A stretch of DNA of 64,000 bases from Symbiodinium natans (GCA_905221605.1 CAJNDS010002341.1:359083-423082); one strand, 5' to 3'. Counted from the stretch's first letter, positions 23,020 to 36,504 are shown. The notes: generated by a model not told the origin, from the sequence alone. Numbers and translations: made by a program.

Positions 23020-25720
23020 AACTTTCTGCAAGTTCTTGCTGCTCGCCATGGCCGCAAAGAGCGAACGACCGGACTCCGTCGCCTCAGTCACCACTGGTTC
23101 TGGAGGCGACGGCTTTGGCACCGCAGTTGCCGACTCGTCAGTCTCTTGTCAACGCAAGGAAGAGCCTTCACTCCCTCGGCTCCATCCCAACCATCGAGAC
23201 CGAACACGACAGAGCCGGCGCCGGCTATGTTCGCTTCCTAGCTTTCAGAGATTGTAGAGTGGGATGTAGGCTCCTTCTAGCAAGTGTCCAAGGCGAAGCA
23301 CAGCTCGAACGAAGACGATGGCAAAGCCTCGCTCGATGCTCATGCGAATCACCGCGCGTGGCAGCATGCGTGGGCGCCGCTTGGCAACAGCTTCATTGCC
23401 CCCCTTCCCTCACTTCCGCTTCCGTGCCATCATGTACCGGAGCCTTGACATGTTGTGTTCGTTCTCCCTCTCTCTCCACCGTAGGTCCATATAGCTAGGG
23501 TCTTTGCTCTGGTTCTGTTTCCTTGCGATGACCCTGCAGGTGATCAGGGACTTAAGGAGGCCGATGTTTACCGCGTCCCGTGCTCACTTTACCTTTTTGC
23601 AGAACTGGCGCTGCAAACTTTGCACATGACATGAGATACATGAGACCTGGATCTTCAAGGCTGGCCAGGGCTACGGCAAGGGCTTTGGCCCTTGCAAGCC
23701 AGCTTCAGCATCTCCCTGTGAAACTGCCTTGGTCAATGGACTCACTGATTGGCAGCTGCCCTTCTCAGAGGCTCGCTTCTCTGATGTCCTCATCTAGACT
23801 TGCCCTTGGCCACAACAAGTAATATGCCCAGAGGCGCCGCAGACGGAGATCCTGCTCCAGAACGACAAGGTCGAGCTGGGCGAGAAGTACAACATGAAGA
23901 TCAGCTCCCGGTTTCAACCTCTGACAGCAACGACGTCTCGCTACCATTTCCAACTGCCCACCTCGGAGCAGAACAGGCGCTACAGCAACATGAAGCTCAA
24001 GCCTTCCGAAGCACAGGGACCCGCCAGTATCGAGAGTACAGCGAGTCAGAGGCCAGAGCGGCCAGAGTCAGACGAGTCGAGGCCGCCAACGCGACCAACG
24101 CCCATGCTGACGAAGCTCCGCATGCCTGTGAAGGAGGGCCTGACACGCCTGCGCCCGGGCGTGGCGTACAGCATCTCGCGGCTGGAGGAGTGGTTCCTTC
24201 TGCTGGACACGAACCGCTCCGGGGAAGTCACGGTGCGTAAGCTGATCCTGGGAATGATGAAACACCAGGCCCCGCGTGTCTCTGAGGATCGGCAGGGTTT
24301 CGTTGCAATATGTGAGTCCTCGAAAGGAGATCATGGACCTCGTCTTCTTACTGAGGGAGAAGTCGGAAGGCCGCTTGTGGCAGCTCCGGCCGGAGGATAG
24401 GCCGACCGCTGGAAAGCTGACGAGGGACCCCTGATGCAAACTGCCAGAGCTGCTGTTACTGTGTAGCATCATCCAGTTTGTCCAGCATTGATAGAATCTG
24501 CCAGGACGACATGCATTGGGTACGAGTACCTTGGCAGTGATTTGCAGTGATTTGCAGTGTTTGACATGCGCACATGTACAGAGGCACAGGCTACAGAGGC
24601 ATTTGCAGAAGCAGTTGGTGGCTGCATGATCTTGCATGATCTGCATGTGGCATCGGTAGCATCAGCTACTGCAGAGTCCGGACAGGCGGTGCTGGATGAG
24701 CTCGACGCTGCGGGAGGGGCCTCGATGACGTGGCCAGAGTTTGTCGACTTCTTCCGCCAGACAGGCGTGGGAGCTTGCATGAGCTTGCAATGGTCTCTCT
24801 TGGGATCTCTCTGTTTTGTCTTGAGACCCTCCATGGCTCTTAAGGTCTTAAGGCTTTCATGGCTCTCTTGGCTCTCAGTTTGGAACTTGGACGTTGGACT
24901 GAGGGCTGCTCCTCGAGTACAGCACTCGGGACGAGCTCAACCAATCAGAGCTGGGAGAGACAAACATGGAAGAATTGCCTGGCCCTCAGATGGATTCATG
25001 CTTTCAGAGTTTCGGAAACCCTGGTCCTCGGGAAGTTTGGCCTTTAAGCACCTCGGTGCAAGCAGTCCTGCGGTCTCCTGCCCAGTCTGCGGCGACAACA
25101 AGAAGAGTTTGACCTGGACCAAGTGAAGTTCTTCAGCGAGCAGCGGCGAGGCAGCGACGTAGCTTCCTCTCGTCCTTGTGCTGACCTGTTGGCCTGTGCG
25201 TATGTGGATTGGGTGGACTTTGCAGAAGCTTCCCTGATCCTCCCTTCATCTCTTGAGGAGCCAGGCTTGTTCCAGCCAGTCCAGAACAATCAGAACGCAG
25301 ATCTAGCCGATCGAGCTGCGCACTGGCGCAGACAACATAGTGACGTAGTAAGAAGTCAAGACGCTGCCTCGGTTAAGCGATGCGGGCGGTCTGAGCGACT
25401 CTTTTAAATCACCCTTCTCCCAAGGTGGAGGAGCTTGGGGCCGTTAATGTTCCGAATAAACCTGTTCAAAGAAGCACCTCTACGCGCAGAGATGTCTCAC
25501 AGAGACCCAGCTGTGTAGAGGTGGTGCTCGTGCAGCCTTGCAGGCGTTTGCACGTTGTGATCCCATCACGTCATCCGGTACAAAGGTCGACCGGCGATGG
25601 GACCTGCAGGAGGGCCCATCTCTCGAACTCCCTGAACTCCCGTGCAAGAAGCAAGGGATGAAAACGATGAAGACGAGACAACTGGGCCGCCGTTGCTTTT
25701 GAACGGAATCCTGTTGGCAG
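23020..25720 (+). CDS. Putative EF-hand-containing multi-exon gene
   Basis: Candidate exons are about 23,075-23,220 (RKSLHSLGSIPTIETEHDRA), 23,282-23,395 (KAKHSSNEDDGKASLDAHAN), about 23,846-24,080, and 24,100-24,268, which has a good EF-hand loop: LLLDTNRSGEVTVRKLILGM. Next are about 24,316-24,436 (KEIMDLVFLLREKSEGRLWQ) and about 24,640-24,770 with a second EF-hand-like segment (VLDELDAAGGASMTWPEFVD). Downstream pieces near 25,095-25,180 (EEFDLDQVKFFSEQRRGSD) and 25,640-25,730 may continue the gene. The first loop keeps D, N, S and G ligand positions; the second is degenerate. The overall family is not recognised, and two genes could be merged here. Confidence 0.45.
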
Positions 25721-26379
25721 ACTGCTTTGCTCTCTGCTGAAGCCCTGACAGGGCTGCTTTGGCAACTTTAGGGAGGTCTTCTTCCCAATTGACGACTCGA
25801 CCTCAGTGTGTGATTCGGTTCTGAGCCGTGACTTAGAGCTGCCGGTGAAGCATGCAGCGGCCTGCAGAAAAAGCCGTCGTCGTTCAGGCGCAGAAGCTTT
25901 CCGCGGAAGCAGCTCAGAAGCAGGACGCCGCTTTCGCGCAGAGCCTCCCTGCATGAAGCAACCTAGGCTCCCAGCTGTCCCAATTCTGTAGCACAAAATA
26001 GCCAGGAGACTCTAGCGGCCCCAGCAAGAGCTCGAAAAAGCAAGGCGCATCACCACTGGGTAGTGTGCTCTGCATGCTGGTAGTGTCGAGTGACGGCATC
26101 AACGTGAGCTTTGACCAGGCGAAGAAGGCAGAATAAGTGGCTCTCAGAGTTGAAAAAGTCACCTTGAGCCACAGTTCTGTTTGGGCGACATCTGCATGGC
26201 ACGTTAAGCCTGCCTCTGCCAGCTTGAAGTTGTCTACGCTTCGCATCATACGAAATGGCTGGAAGAATTCAGCTCGAATCTCAAGGTCTGACCTGCAGCC
26301 TGCCCTGAAAACATGTATGCGCCCTACCTCCCCAAATCAGTTTTTAGTGCCCCCGCGAGGCTTAGATCCCATTCGCTAA

Positions 26380-27450
26380 ATCTTAAACGAATAGGGATCC
26401 CGCCATTTAGCGAAAAGGACTAAGGGAGCAGGATTTCCCTCATCCGAAAGGCCAAAGAGAAGAGCTTGTTGTATTCCTAAAGGGGAGAGTCCCTAAATTA
26501 CAAAGGCTCAATCATATTGGCCAAGCCTCAAGCTAGCGACAAGATTGACGGAATGGGGGGGGCAGTTTGTTTTGGATTTCAGGGTCTCTCCTCGGGACTC
26601 TTCGTTGGGCTTTATGCTTAGGGAACGGCCTTCGAGTTAGGGGTCCGGCTCTTTTAGGATGCCCCTAGTATAGGGAATAGGATTAAGGGAATGAAGTTAA
26701 GGGAATATGTTTCAGGGGTCGTTCTGGTTCTGCAGCGCTCTATCGTTTGCTCCTTCAAATGGGCTTGCCTGGAATCTTTAGACAAAGCGCCCTCACCATC
26801 TGTAAACATTCTTTTCGGCTTCTTCCTCGTCTTATGCAAGCACTCTATCAGCCCACTCGTCAAATCTTCCGCTCTCCTCTCTCTCTCTCTCTATATCTTG
26901 CCTTGTCTCGGCATGAGTTTATGGAAAACGCCGATCACTATCATCTCAACAGCTTTTTCTAGTAAAGAACAAGTCCATCTGATACTCATAGGCCGAGTGC
27001 ATTGCTGTGCAACTGTGTCTCCGCGCTTCCTGCAGAGTCCTTTCTTTGCCTGCTCCAATGACCAGCCCTGTCAAACAGAAGTACAACCTGCTCATTGGCA
27101 AAGATTTGATATCAGCATTCTGCTGCTTTCTCGGCATGCATGGGCATGACAACTTTCCCATTGTTCATGTCATATTTGGGCACTTTCTTGTTTTGACTGT
27201 AAGGGAACTCGGCCACTTGCTTTTCGGCCAAGTCCTCTGGCGCGGTATTGGTACTGTTGTCCTTTAGACAATATTGCTTCAATTTCTTTAGGCAGAATGC
27301 CGCTTTTTTATTTGTGTTTTTCCCCTTCCTCTTGCCTTCACTTGTAATTAGAATTACAGCCGGTCGTACATCGCCAACTGTTCGGTTATCTCTTCCATTG
27401 TCATATCCTCCGGAGCTTTCATAGAGTTTTTCTATTGCAATACTATATGT
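26380..27450. other. Lower-GC block, possibly a decayed mobile element
   Basis: Composition shifts to A+T-rich relative to neighbours, and codon-like patterns change. A - strand open frame at 27,112-27,453 (contains KLKQYCLKDNSTNTAPEDLA) lies immediately beyond the dispersed repeat copy in its reading direction. No transposase or reverse-transcriptase motif was found. Treat as unexplained sequence linked to the repeat. Confidence 0.35.
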
Positions 27451-27454
27451 CAAT

Positions 27455-27770
27455 TGCCCGCCTGGGCCTCCTTGGCCTGTTTGTTAGGCAACATTCTGAT
27501 ACATCTGCCCGCCTGAGGCAACATTCTGACACGGGTGCCCGCCGGAGATTCTTTGTCTAATATGTTTAGGCAACATTCTGGTACAGCTGCCCGCCTGAGC
27601 CCTTTTGGGCTTGCTTGCTACGGCAACATTCGGTACAGCTGCCTGAAACTCCACGGCCTGCCTCTCCCTAACAGCCTGCGGGCTGCCTTTTGTCCCTGAA
27701 TCTTGTACTGTGCTCGCTGCCCTGAGCACGTCGCACCCCATGATGTGTGCCATTCTCCGTAAGATCTAGC
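27455..27770 (-). repeat. Dispersed repeat, copy A (minus orientation)
   Basis: On the - strand, successive units read GGCGGGCA.CTGTA.CAGAATGTTGCC followed by AACA/CAGGCC-type spacers. The flanking part (ACGTGCTCAGG.CAGC..GCA, CATTCAGGACAAAAGGC-like) also matches the copy at 56.3-56.7 kb. The - strand frame 27,484-27,753 stays open and encodes imperfect repeats such as QAGSCTRMLPK and NVANKQAKEAQAGN. Such arginine/glutamine-rich repeats occur at termini of some transposon proteins, but I cannot assign a class. Confidence 0.65.
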
Positions 27771-28479
27771 AACCCCACTTATTCCGTGGGGAACAAACCA
27801 ACCAAGATCTTCAATGAGACTTATAACTTGGTATGTCCTGGAGTCCTAGCAGAGAATACCAACCAATGTGAGAAACAATCTGCTGCAAGCAAGCCTCCCA
27901 TTTCTGATAAATACCCAGAGGACACCAAGATCAAGAAACTAACCGCAAGTGTTAACTTCGGCTCACTAGGTGATAGGCAAGAATCGGTTTCTGCAGTTGA
28001 ATTTCCGTCGGAATTCGTGGCCAGCTGGCAAAGCCAGTGCTTTTCAGGCATCTCCGTACCCAGCGTTTCATTGCGTCGCTGATTCTTGCATGTGTGATCA
28101 TGTGTGCTGCTCCTTGGTTCAAGCTGGGCCACTAGGCCACGATGAGGAGATTGTGGTGATAAACAGGCTACCAATCACCGCTCGAAGACTTTTCACCCAA
28201 TAGGGCCGCCAGCTCCAAACGGATTCGTGGCAGGAGGCCTAGCTCTTCCAACGCTCTTCCACGTGCCGATGGGTGCTGGCACATGTATGCCTCACCGATC
28301 CTCACCGTGTATGCTGCATGTGTGCGCGCGAATTTCCGAGGCCGAGCCCAATCACCTGGCACCGAAGGGTGTCAGGACTCGTAGGCTTTTTCAGGGCTCC
28401 GTGACGGCCCACAATGAATGCCTGTGCTTCTTGGAAGGCCAGCATGACCTTCATGGAGCAGACTAGACCCTGAGTAGGA

Positions 28480-30350
28480 TCGTTTTTTGGAGGGAAAGCA
28501 GTACTCTGAGACTGGGCAGGAAAACATTGACGACTTTGCTGCTGTCTATGAGCCCTTATCCAAGGAAAAGGTTCGGGAAATTCACACAAGAACCATGGCG
28601 CACCTGCTGCATGTGCCAATCTTGTGTCGGAGAGAAAACCAGCAGTACCATGAACATCGCCCACACCTTCAATTTCAATGAATGGCGAAACCAAGACGCA
28701 CGAGTAGTGTAGGTCAAACTTCCAGCCAGGACGGTGCTTTCATCCCGTTCCGGCCACGAGCTCCAGAAGACATGCAGGAACCACTTACGCTCGAGAGGCT
28801 GGTCTTTGTGGCGTAGTTGCAAGCATCGTGCTTCGACGGCTTGGACCGCTTCGGCCCGACCCGAAAGTCTTCATCCTGGGGGAACCCTGGAGCCAAGAAC
28901 CATCAAGAACCCCCATGCGACAGCTGTGATCAAGTGTCGTAGCAGCCATCGTTTGCAGTTGCCTGACGACCCGTTTATGAATTTGTTCACCAGAACTTTC
29001 TGCAGAGCTGCTCAGAACGGAGTTCCGATACAGGTCGATGGTCCGATATTCGCCTGTGGCGCCTCCCAGAGTCCGCCGCCTTGTCTCCGCAGTGCGGAGT
29101 CGGCGGCTTGAATTTTTGCTGCTGTTGTTCTCGAGAGTATTGCATTTGCTTCGGATGAACCCCCCCCTCTTGCCTTCGCAGGTCGCGAGGCCCTGAGGCA
29201 ACGTGAGATGGATCGTCAAGCTCTCCCGCTTGCAGATATCAAGAACGCACGTATCTCAAGAAGCACCGACTCGTCGGACCTCGGACCTGCGTCGTGAAAG
29301 CGAACTCAGGTCGAAGACGGTCATGAGAAGTGCCTGGACCTGGATGCCAGCCCAGGCAACTGTTTGTGGCGGCAAGGGCCTGCACCGGCAGGCGTGATTT
29401 GCAGCTGACTCTTTTCAGGCTATGGTGAAGTGGCAATCAAGCAAGACGTCGACACAGAGGCAGAAGATTCCGAGGCGGAGCTTTGCGAGTGCTTTGCGTT
29501 GGATGCAGAGAGGTTTGTGGCTCCTGGGGTCCCAAGGAGTGATTTCGTCAGGGTTGTTGTGTTTACTCTGACTACCCGTACTTGCTGGCCGAGTAGACTC
29601 CCTGTACCTTCGTTCTTTCTCGCCCGGAGGTAAGCACTACGGAAGTCTGCAACGATGCTCGGCCAACGTTTAGGGACTACAGCCGCCAGGCGCAATGCGA
29701 GAATGGTCTGAAGTCGATGCCTTGTGGCCTGTGATGGCCTGCGATGGTCTGTGATGGTCTGTGATGGCCTGTGGGTCTCGCAGGCGCCTGATGGCTGTAT
29801 TCACTTGATAGTTCCTCCTAAAGGACAGGTTGGGTCTTCGCCTGACATCGATGCACTCGACAAATCCGCAGAAATGCAGGACCCCTCTATGCGCACGATG
29901 AGCCGCCGGACTTTTTACAACTTCCCGAGCCCATCAAGCAGCGCTCGGTTCTGAGACGGGCAGAAGCAGAGCAAAGCCTATTAGACCCGCAGCAAGTGAC
30001 AGCAAGCTGGAGTTTCTTGCTGAGGAACGGCTGGTGCGGCTCGCGTTGCGGCCGCCGCCAGGCGCGCGGACGTCCCGCCAAAACGGCATCGGTGCTCGGG
30101 ACATGCAGCGCATAGTCTCCTTTGCAGGGCGTGGGCAGCGGCATCTGCCCACACGCATCCTCACGGGCGACAGGACACGCGGTGCTCGGAAATATCCGGA
30201 CACTCAGAGGAAGCAGGGAAGCCATGAAGTGCCATGACGTGCTCAGGAGCACCTGCCAGCCACCGCCCGGGGTGTGCCCTCACCGCATCACGCGGCCATC
30301 GCCGAGGAGCTCAACTTCCGAGGTCCAGGCTGTGCCCGTGCAAGCATAAA
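28480..30350 (+). CDS. Unidentified exons
   Basis: Exon-like + strand pieces: about 28,500-28,565 (ENIDDFAAVYEPLSK), about 28,830-28,895 (RRLGPLRPDPKVFILGEPWS), about 28,940-29,015 (LPDDPFMNLFTRTFCRAAQ), 29,183-29,250 (LRQREMDRQALPLADIKNA), 29,420-29,540 (GEVAIKQDVDTEAEDSEAEL), about 29,785-29,830 (APDGCIHLIVPPKGQ) and about 29,932-30,000 (KQRSVLRRAEAEQSLLDPQQ). None gives a family assignment, and I cannot tell whether they form one gene or two. A 10-bp tandem repeat (GGCCTGTGAT variants) lies at about 29,725-29,772. Confidence 0.3.
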
Positions 30351-30584
30351 CAACTGCACTGAGCTGCGACTGGTGTCCATATGTGTGCATCCCCCTCCCT
30401 TCGGCTATGTTCCCGGAATCACGGCGCACTCCGAACCTTTTGCATGCTCTTGCAGCAGGTCCCCTGAACCCGTTCGGGGCATCTGCGCGACCCTCGTCTC
30501 CTCAGGCGATGTGCTTTCCTGCTCTTTGAATGGACTTGGGTAGATAGACTTGCATCTCCACATTGTGAGGCGGATCCAGCCCGG

Positions 30585-33135
30585 GGTCAGGTGGAGAATC
30601 GGCAGGCTCTGGAAAAGGGGGTGTTTTCTCTCCTCCGAAGCCACGAAAGACAGCCACAGCTGAATCTGCACCACTTTCAGGTCAGTGTATCACCGATGCC
30701 TCCAAAATACCTAAACGTCAATAGCAGGTGTGCAGGTGTGCATGCCTCGGACCCTGGACTAAGCACGGAGTATCCTCAGCGAACGTCAGAGAGTCTCCTC
30801 AGGGGTCGCCTCGGCTCGGGTAGCTTCTGCTGGCTTCAAGTCTCATGCCTGCAGCAGTCTTGCAGCCGATATTGGCAGGTTGTAGCTGGACCCGCTGTGC
30901 TGGCTCTCCGCCGCATGCGCAACCAGATGTCGGCACTAGCCGAAGGGCGCTTACCGTGGCACTTTTCGCGCGACCGGCAAAACGAGGAGAGCTGCAACGC
31001 AGTGCCTGCCTGATGCTGTTCGCAGATCTGCCTCTCTTTTGACAAAGTTCAGAAAGATAGCGCGATGGTTTTGCAGGAACAAGCGCAGGCGATGGAGCAC
31101 GTGCCACATCCACCGCAACAGCCCCCTAGCGGCCAAAGAAGGCCCCAAGTGAACAATGTGCTGTGCTACTAGGAGCTCAGGTGGAGCTGCTTGTCAGTAC
31201 CTGATGTTCTGCAGTCCATGAAGCTGACTTTATGCAGAGTTTGCGAAACCGCAGGCCGTTGCTGCCGAACCTGGGCCGAGTCGTGCCCAAGCCGCACATG
31301 AGATCATGACCTCTGCTTGAGGGGGATAGGGTAGAGCGTGGGGCGTACCTTCATATTCTGAAAAGCGATGAAGTATCTGTACGCAGGTTGGTGCAGGTGG
31401 CACTTCGGCGGCACCTGCGCAGGCGCAGCAAGGTGCGGCGTCACAGAACTTCGATCCAAGATCCAGACATGTCCAGACTGTGATGTGCGATTCTTGTCTT
31501 GTGCACTGATCAGCTCGGAGTTCTCATACCTCCTGTGCAGGATCCTTGGCTGGAGGCGTGGAGCTCATTCGGGGAACCTTCTCAACACAGGGTTCACATT
31601 GGAGCAAGATCATGGTGCATGGCCGCGTGTTGGTGCTCAGGTGGTGCAGCTGACGGGCTGCAGATGCAGTGGCTCGGCTCAATCTGAGCCGGTCGCAATG
31701 CAGTCGTGCAAGTGAGTCCGGTGTGACAGAATGTGTGACACAAGGTCTCTGGTGCCAGCGCCACCAAGCCAGCCAAAGCCCGCATCCAGTTCTGCAAACA
31801 GTCGTTTCTGGAGAAGGCCGGAGCTTGTGGGACATTGTCAGGGAGCTACGCGTGTGAGGCGAGAGATTCGCGGAGAGATATGGAGAGACATAGAGAGGCA
31901 TGAGGGGATCCTGCGAGTTTCGTGGGGCTTCCTGGGTTCCAGGCCTTGGCCCAGGATGAACATCATGGGCACTCTCGGCTGGGGTGGGAATAGCCTTGTG
32001 CTCAGCCCATCTGGGAATTTATTTTTCAGAGTTTCAGAAAGGGGGCCAGTAGAAAAATGTTGAGCAGCTCCCAGGCAGCAACGGTGCCTCATCCTCGCAA
32101 GCTCCTGCTCCCGCTTCAAGCTCTGCAGGCGCTGTGGAGGGACTGCGGACACATCAAGTATGGCTGAAATGTATTCAAAAAAGACCCTCATTTGATTCCC
32201 AAAACATGCCTGAAACGGATTCAAGAAGTTGAAACCCTCACTCGAATCTTTGATCTGCTCCAGTCATCTGCAACTCCGTTTCCTGAGGCCTTTCGGCAGC
32301 TCAGGGAAGCGGAGACCAGAGCAGGCCAAGGGGAGCTTTTTTTAATGCGGAGCTTCTGAGCGGAGGGGCTCCGGAGGGTGACTAGAATCCACGTGTGAGG
32401 GTGCCTTCAAACAAACTGCTCCTTTCCTGACAAGGCCGGCGACCCAAGCCACCAACAGTGTCGGGCAGCGCCACCCGCAAGTCCCGGCCTCAGCAGCATT
32501 GGCACTACAATGGTACGTATACTAAGGGGAGTCTAAGTCTTAAGTGCCGTGGTGGACGTCTCGTTCTTCAGCAAAGGATCCAACACCGTCAAGTGGCAGC
32601 TCAGCTGCAGCCAGTCCACCCTGAGGCGCGGCACTGGAGGCACCTGTGTGGAATCGCTTCCAATTTCTCGCTTCCCCGCAGGCACCCTTAAGACGTCAAG
32701 GAAGGGGGAGTCTGGAGTGAGCCAATGGAGCCACCGGGGGCCTAGAGGCCTGCTGAGGCTCAGCCACTTTTCGAATATCTCTCCCTGCAAAGTGCGCTGC
32801 TTTGAGCGACTCTGTGTTTCCACCGCTGCGGAACCGGTAATCGGCGCATCCGCTATTTTAAGCCTCTCGAAGTTGTTACTGAGAGAGAGCTTAGGGATTT
32901 TGCCATCAGTGTCTGCAAGCATTGTCTTTGTCAAGAGAAAGAAGCCGACCTGGTTGAGAGGAGACACTGATGTCGACTAGTTGCATGGCTCTCAAGCATA
33001 TACATCCGTGATACACCCTCAGGCGCGTCAGAGGCCATTCAGTGGATATTGCAGAGAAGGACTACAGTGCAGTATTTAGAGCTGATCTCCATGGCCCTGG
33101 CATCCCACACTCCCGGAGAGAGGGCGGGCAAGTAA
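30585..33135 (+). CDS. Unidentified exons
   Basis: Plausible + strand exons are 30,591-30,679 (NRQALEKGVFSLLRSHERQP), 32,543-32,625 (VVDVSFFSKGSNTVKWQLSC) and about 33,030-33,132 (EAIQWILQRRTTVQYLELIS). The stretch from 30,700 to 32,450 holds no exon I trust. No domain is recognised. These may belong to one large gene or be the 5' part of the CRAL-TRIO gene. Confidence 0.25.
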
Positions 33136-33139
33136 GTTG

Positions 33140-34200
33140 CCTCTGACCACAATGGGCTTTTCTCTGCCAGAAGCATGGCAAGTAGTTCAAGCTGGCAGGT
33201 TTGACACTTTTCTCACGTTGCAAAGTTCCGGAGTCTCCTCCATTGGCGTGTCATTGTCATCGCCGCCGATGGCTATGTTCAATCGATGTTCATTCTGTGT
33301 TCGATCTGTGTTCAACCTATGTTCGGTAATATGTTAAGGATGTTGGGTGTCTTGTTCAGCTGTGTGACTCAGTCGGACGTGCCTCCTAGCACTTTGTTGT
33401 TCATGTGACCGACACAGCATCGTTGACGAGCGCAGCGTCTCACCAGGTCGTGGCCACGAGGTGACCAAATCATTTGGAACCTGGCATACATGGCTTAGCT
33501 TCGCGCGTGCCTTGACTACCGCCATTGTGAGAGTAACAAGCATGGAGCAGCACTGGAAGCCCTACGAAGTTGTACTAAGCGCGAAGGGTCGAGATAACAG
33601 AAAGCATGCAGCTTGATGGAATGCATGCGACCTCCTGGCAGGAGCAAGCGATTTTCGTGGGCAGTGTCAGATGCACGCGGCTAGAGTAACAAACAATGAC
33701 AGTGCAGGTCGTTAATTCACAAAAATCCAGAGCTGTGTTTTGAAATTGGAGTGCCGCCTTCACTGCTTTCCCTGCATCTACCAGTGGCTCTCGTCCACTT
33801 TCGAAGCTGTGGCCGAGGGTAACTCATTCTTAGACTCGCACATCCTTGCGTGAACAAATGTGTGCTGAGACAGTGCACTGAGTGACCACATTTGACCTTG
33901 CCTGTAGTAGGCCAGGCGTGTTCACGGATTCACTGACTTCTGGTGAAATCGCACAGCCAATTTCAATTGAAGCGCTCCGGGTGTTCCAGGGTCCAGGAAG
34001 TTTTAGTCTTCAAGTCATGGTGTGCACTGCGCATGGCGACGGAACGGCTCACGTCAAGGCGCCGCTGCAGTTGTGCAATCGCGGGCTTTTTCAGCTGAGA
34101 TGCTGTCAGAAGGCTGTTCGCAGTATGGACCGGAATGCAGCGCCAGGTGGACGCTGAGCACGTGCAGCGGCTTGGGCCTGAGCCGGATTGAGCCGGGTCT
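33140..34200. other. No gene recognised
   Basis: No exon chain or motif was found on either strand. The sequence probably spans an intergenic region and introns preceding the CRAL-TRIO gene. Confidence 0.4.
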
Positions 34201-34229
34201 CCAATGCCGGGAGATGCGGGAGATGGTGG

Positions 34230-36163
34230 GAGGCTATTGAGGAAGAGAGCCTCAACGACAAGCTGGGTTGTCACATCTTGCCGTGGGATGCATACCTGCC
34301 GTGACCGGCGAGGCAATGTGAGCCGTACCAGGGGACCTGAGACCATGGCAGCAAGGCACGGGCTCTGCGGCGTTCGTTCTACACACACCTTTTTGTTTGA
34401 GTGTTGTTTTTTGCTGCTTCTTGCTAGCTTGATCGAACCTGCTTCTGCTTGGGGTGTGGCTGCAGGGAGAAGCTCCCACATGCAAGATCATGTCTAGCTT
34501 CTGATTGGTCTTGTCGCTTCAGGGTCGGTTCGGGAACTGGTCCTCACGACAAAACCATCTGAATCACTTATGTCATGAACGTAGCCATAGCTTCGAGGGT
34601 GCATCAAAAAAGCCAACGCATCACGGCATTCCATATCCTTTCCAAGCTTCGGCTTGCGCAGCCTCCATGGCTCCTGGGCCAGGGCTGGATGCCTATGTTT
34701 GGAAGCGCAAGCTCGGATGGCGAAGGGACTGCCGGCCACTCTGCACTGGGCGGAGCCCTGCGGCCTATCGGCAAAGAGAGCATCTGGTACCAGGAGGGGA
34801 CTTCCAGCACACGCACACGGGGCGACGTGGTCACAGACACGGACAGAGAGCGCCTGCTGGCTGCAGGTTTGACAGAGGACTCCCGACGTTTCGCTTTGTC
34901 ATGCACTATACTGCTGTGATGTTGTCAGCTGGGGGTGAGTGATTTGAACATATTTTACCACCTTAGCATTGCAGACGGGACTTCGGCCACGATCTTAATC
35001 AAAGTGTAGTGATGAGTTGAGCAATGGTTTGGATTAGGACTTTGTGGCGCCTGTCGCGGCCCTGGAAAGCTTCGTTGATGGCTGGTCCTTCGAACTTGAC
35101 GACCCACTGACGCTCTCCCGATTCCTTTTAGGCACCACGACTGCAGAGTGTGCATCTTCTTGTTTATTTCGGTTTCGACGCCAATCTGGTGTCGGGAAAT
35201 TTGTTCATGGCAATTCGCAGAGGCGTCTATAGAAGTTTCTTCCGCTCAGGCAAGCCAGACAACCTCATCGAAGCTAAAGAACGCGTGACCCAAGCACGCG
35301 CATGGAGAGCGCAGGCGGACCTTGACAGGATTATGCGAGAGTGGGGAGTTCTTTCCGAGGACTTTCCGGACATTCCGACCATTCCGACCATTCCCACGTG
35401 GACTTGGGAGCCGCAGACGGACAGGGCAAAGGCTTTGGCTCCGCACTTCTTCGGGCGATGTCTCAAGACCGCACGCACGGCGCAGGGCGGCCCGGTGATC
35501 TTCCTTCGCCTGGGGGCATTTGACTTGGAAGGTGCTGTGAGGGAGTCTCTGGTCGATGATGTCTTGGATCCTTGGATCTTTATGGTTGAGCAGGCCTTTC
35601 AGTCCTGCCGGGCTGTCTCCTTGTCCAAGCGCTCCCTCATCAAAATGTGTGCCATTGTGGATGTAGATGGAGTGAGTTTCTCCTGGCTTCAGCACATGGC
35701 CGTTCTTCAAAAGTTTTCTGCTGCAATTAACCGCAACTACCCTGAAATGGCGGCGACGCTTACCATCGTTCGGGCTCCTGCCGTGTTCTCCTGGCTCTGG
35801 CAGCTGTCGGCACCCCTCCTCCTGGAAGAGATGACGAGGCCACAAGCATAACCAGTACCTCCTAGTAACTCGTAGAAATGCTGTCCTGAGCCCCGCCCTT
35901 GGGGCGGCTCCATCAGGCGCAAGCTCGCCATCCTTGGCCACGACTTCGAGCGTGGCCTCATCGATCACGCGCACGTGAACCTTCGCGAGCTTCCCGAGTG
36001 CCTGGGAGGCGATGCGCCCGAGTCCGAGGCCCCAGCAGCCGAGCGCTTCGGGCCTGGTGTAGGGGCAGCGTTGCCCCCGCGCCGACCCCATGCGGCCAGC
36101 GCGGCCCGCGCGGCCTGTGTGCCTAGCAGGCCCAAATTGGCGGTGTGGGCGACTCAGACGTGA
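34230..36163 (+). CDS. CRAL-TRIO (Sec14-like) lipid-binding protein
   Basis: Predicted to bind a hydrophobic ligand such as a phosphoinositide or tocopherol and move it between membranes. Upstream exons: about 34,227-34,300 (EEESLNDKLGCHILPWDAYL) and about 34,690-34,868 (GKESIWYQEGTSSTRTRGDV). CRAL-TRIO-N: DDPLTLSRFLL at about 35,099-35,131, then GFDAN and AKERVTQARAWR in the large open exon ending 35,838. The lipid-binding domain follows: GGPVIFLRLGAFDLEGAV, then CAIVDVDGVSFSWLQHM, then NYPEMAATLTIVRAP and FSWLWQLSAPLL. A 78-nt GC-AG intron (35,839-35,916) splices to RKLAILGHDFERGLIDH and the conserved LPECLGGD, ending at TGA 36,161-36,163. Order and motifs match Sec14 proteins. A short Pro/Ala-rich C-terminal tail is extra. 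Start not determined. Confidence 0.85.
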
Positions 36164-36504
36164 CAACATGCACTCACGTGCCGGCTTACAACGTTTGACA
36201 TTTGTTGTATGGCAGCTCAGCTAAGGGAGGAATGGCACCAGGACCGTGTGAACGTTACTTAGCTGTGCCCCAACTGACAGACAATGAATTTTCTCGATGT
36301 CAGCAAAGCTAGATTTTCCACATATGCGGTAAGGATAAACGTGAACTTTGTACTACTTGTATGCCCCTTGTGTCACTTCTCCTTGCCATATCTTGCATGT
36401 GTTTTTGCAGGAGAGTGCTCCGTCGAAGATGACCGGAGCCACTGGCAGACCTACAGGTTTCTGGCAAAGACGCTTCTCTCGCAATGTCAGCCCCCCCAAC
36501 CGCA

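Noticed and set aside
26161-26180. Reverse-complement GTGGCTCAAG followed by GT, resembling a spliced-leader RNA donor
   Set aside because: Only nine bases match and no SL RNA structure or Sm-type site could be recognised.
35246-36169. 307-codon - strand frame over the CRAL-TRIO gene
   Set aside because: Shadow of the + strand coding sequence, which carries clear Sec14 motifs; no motifs in the - frame.
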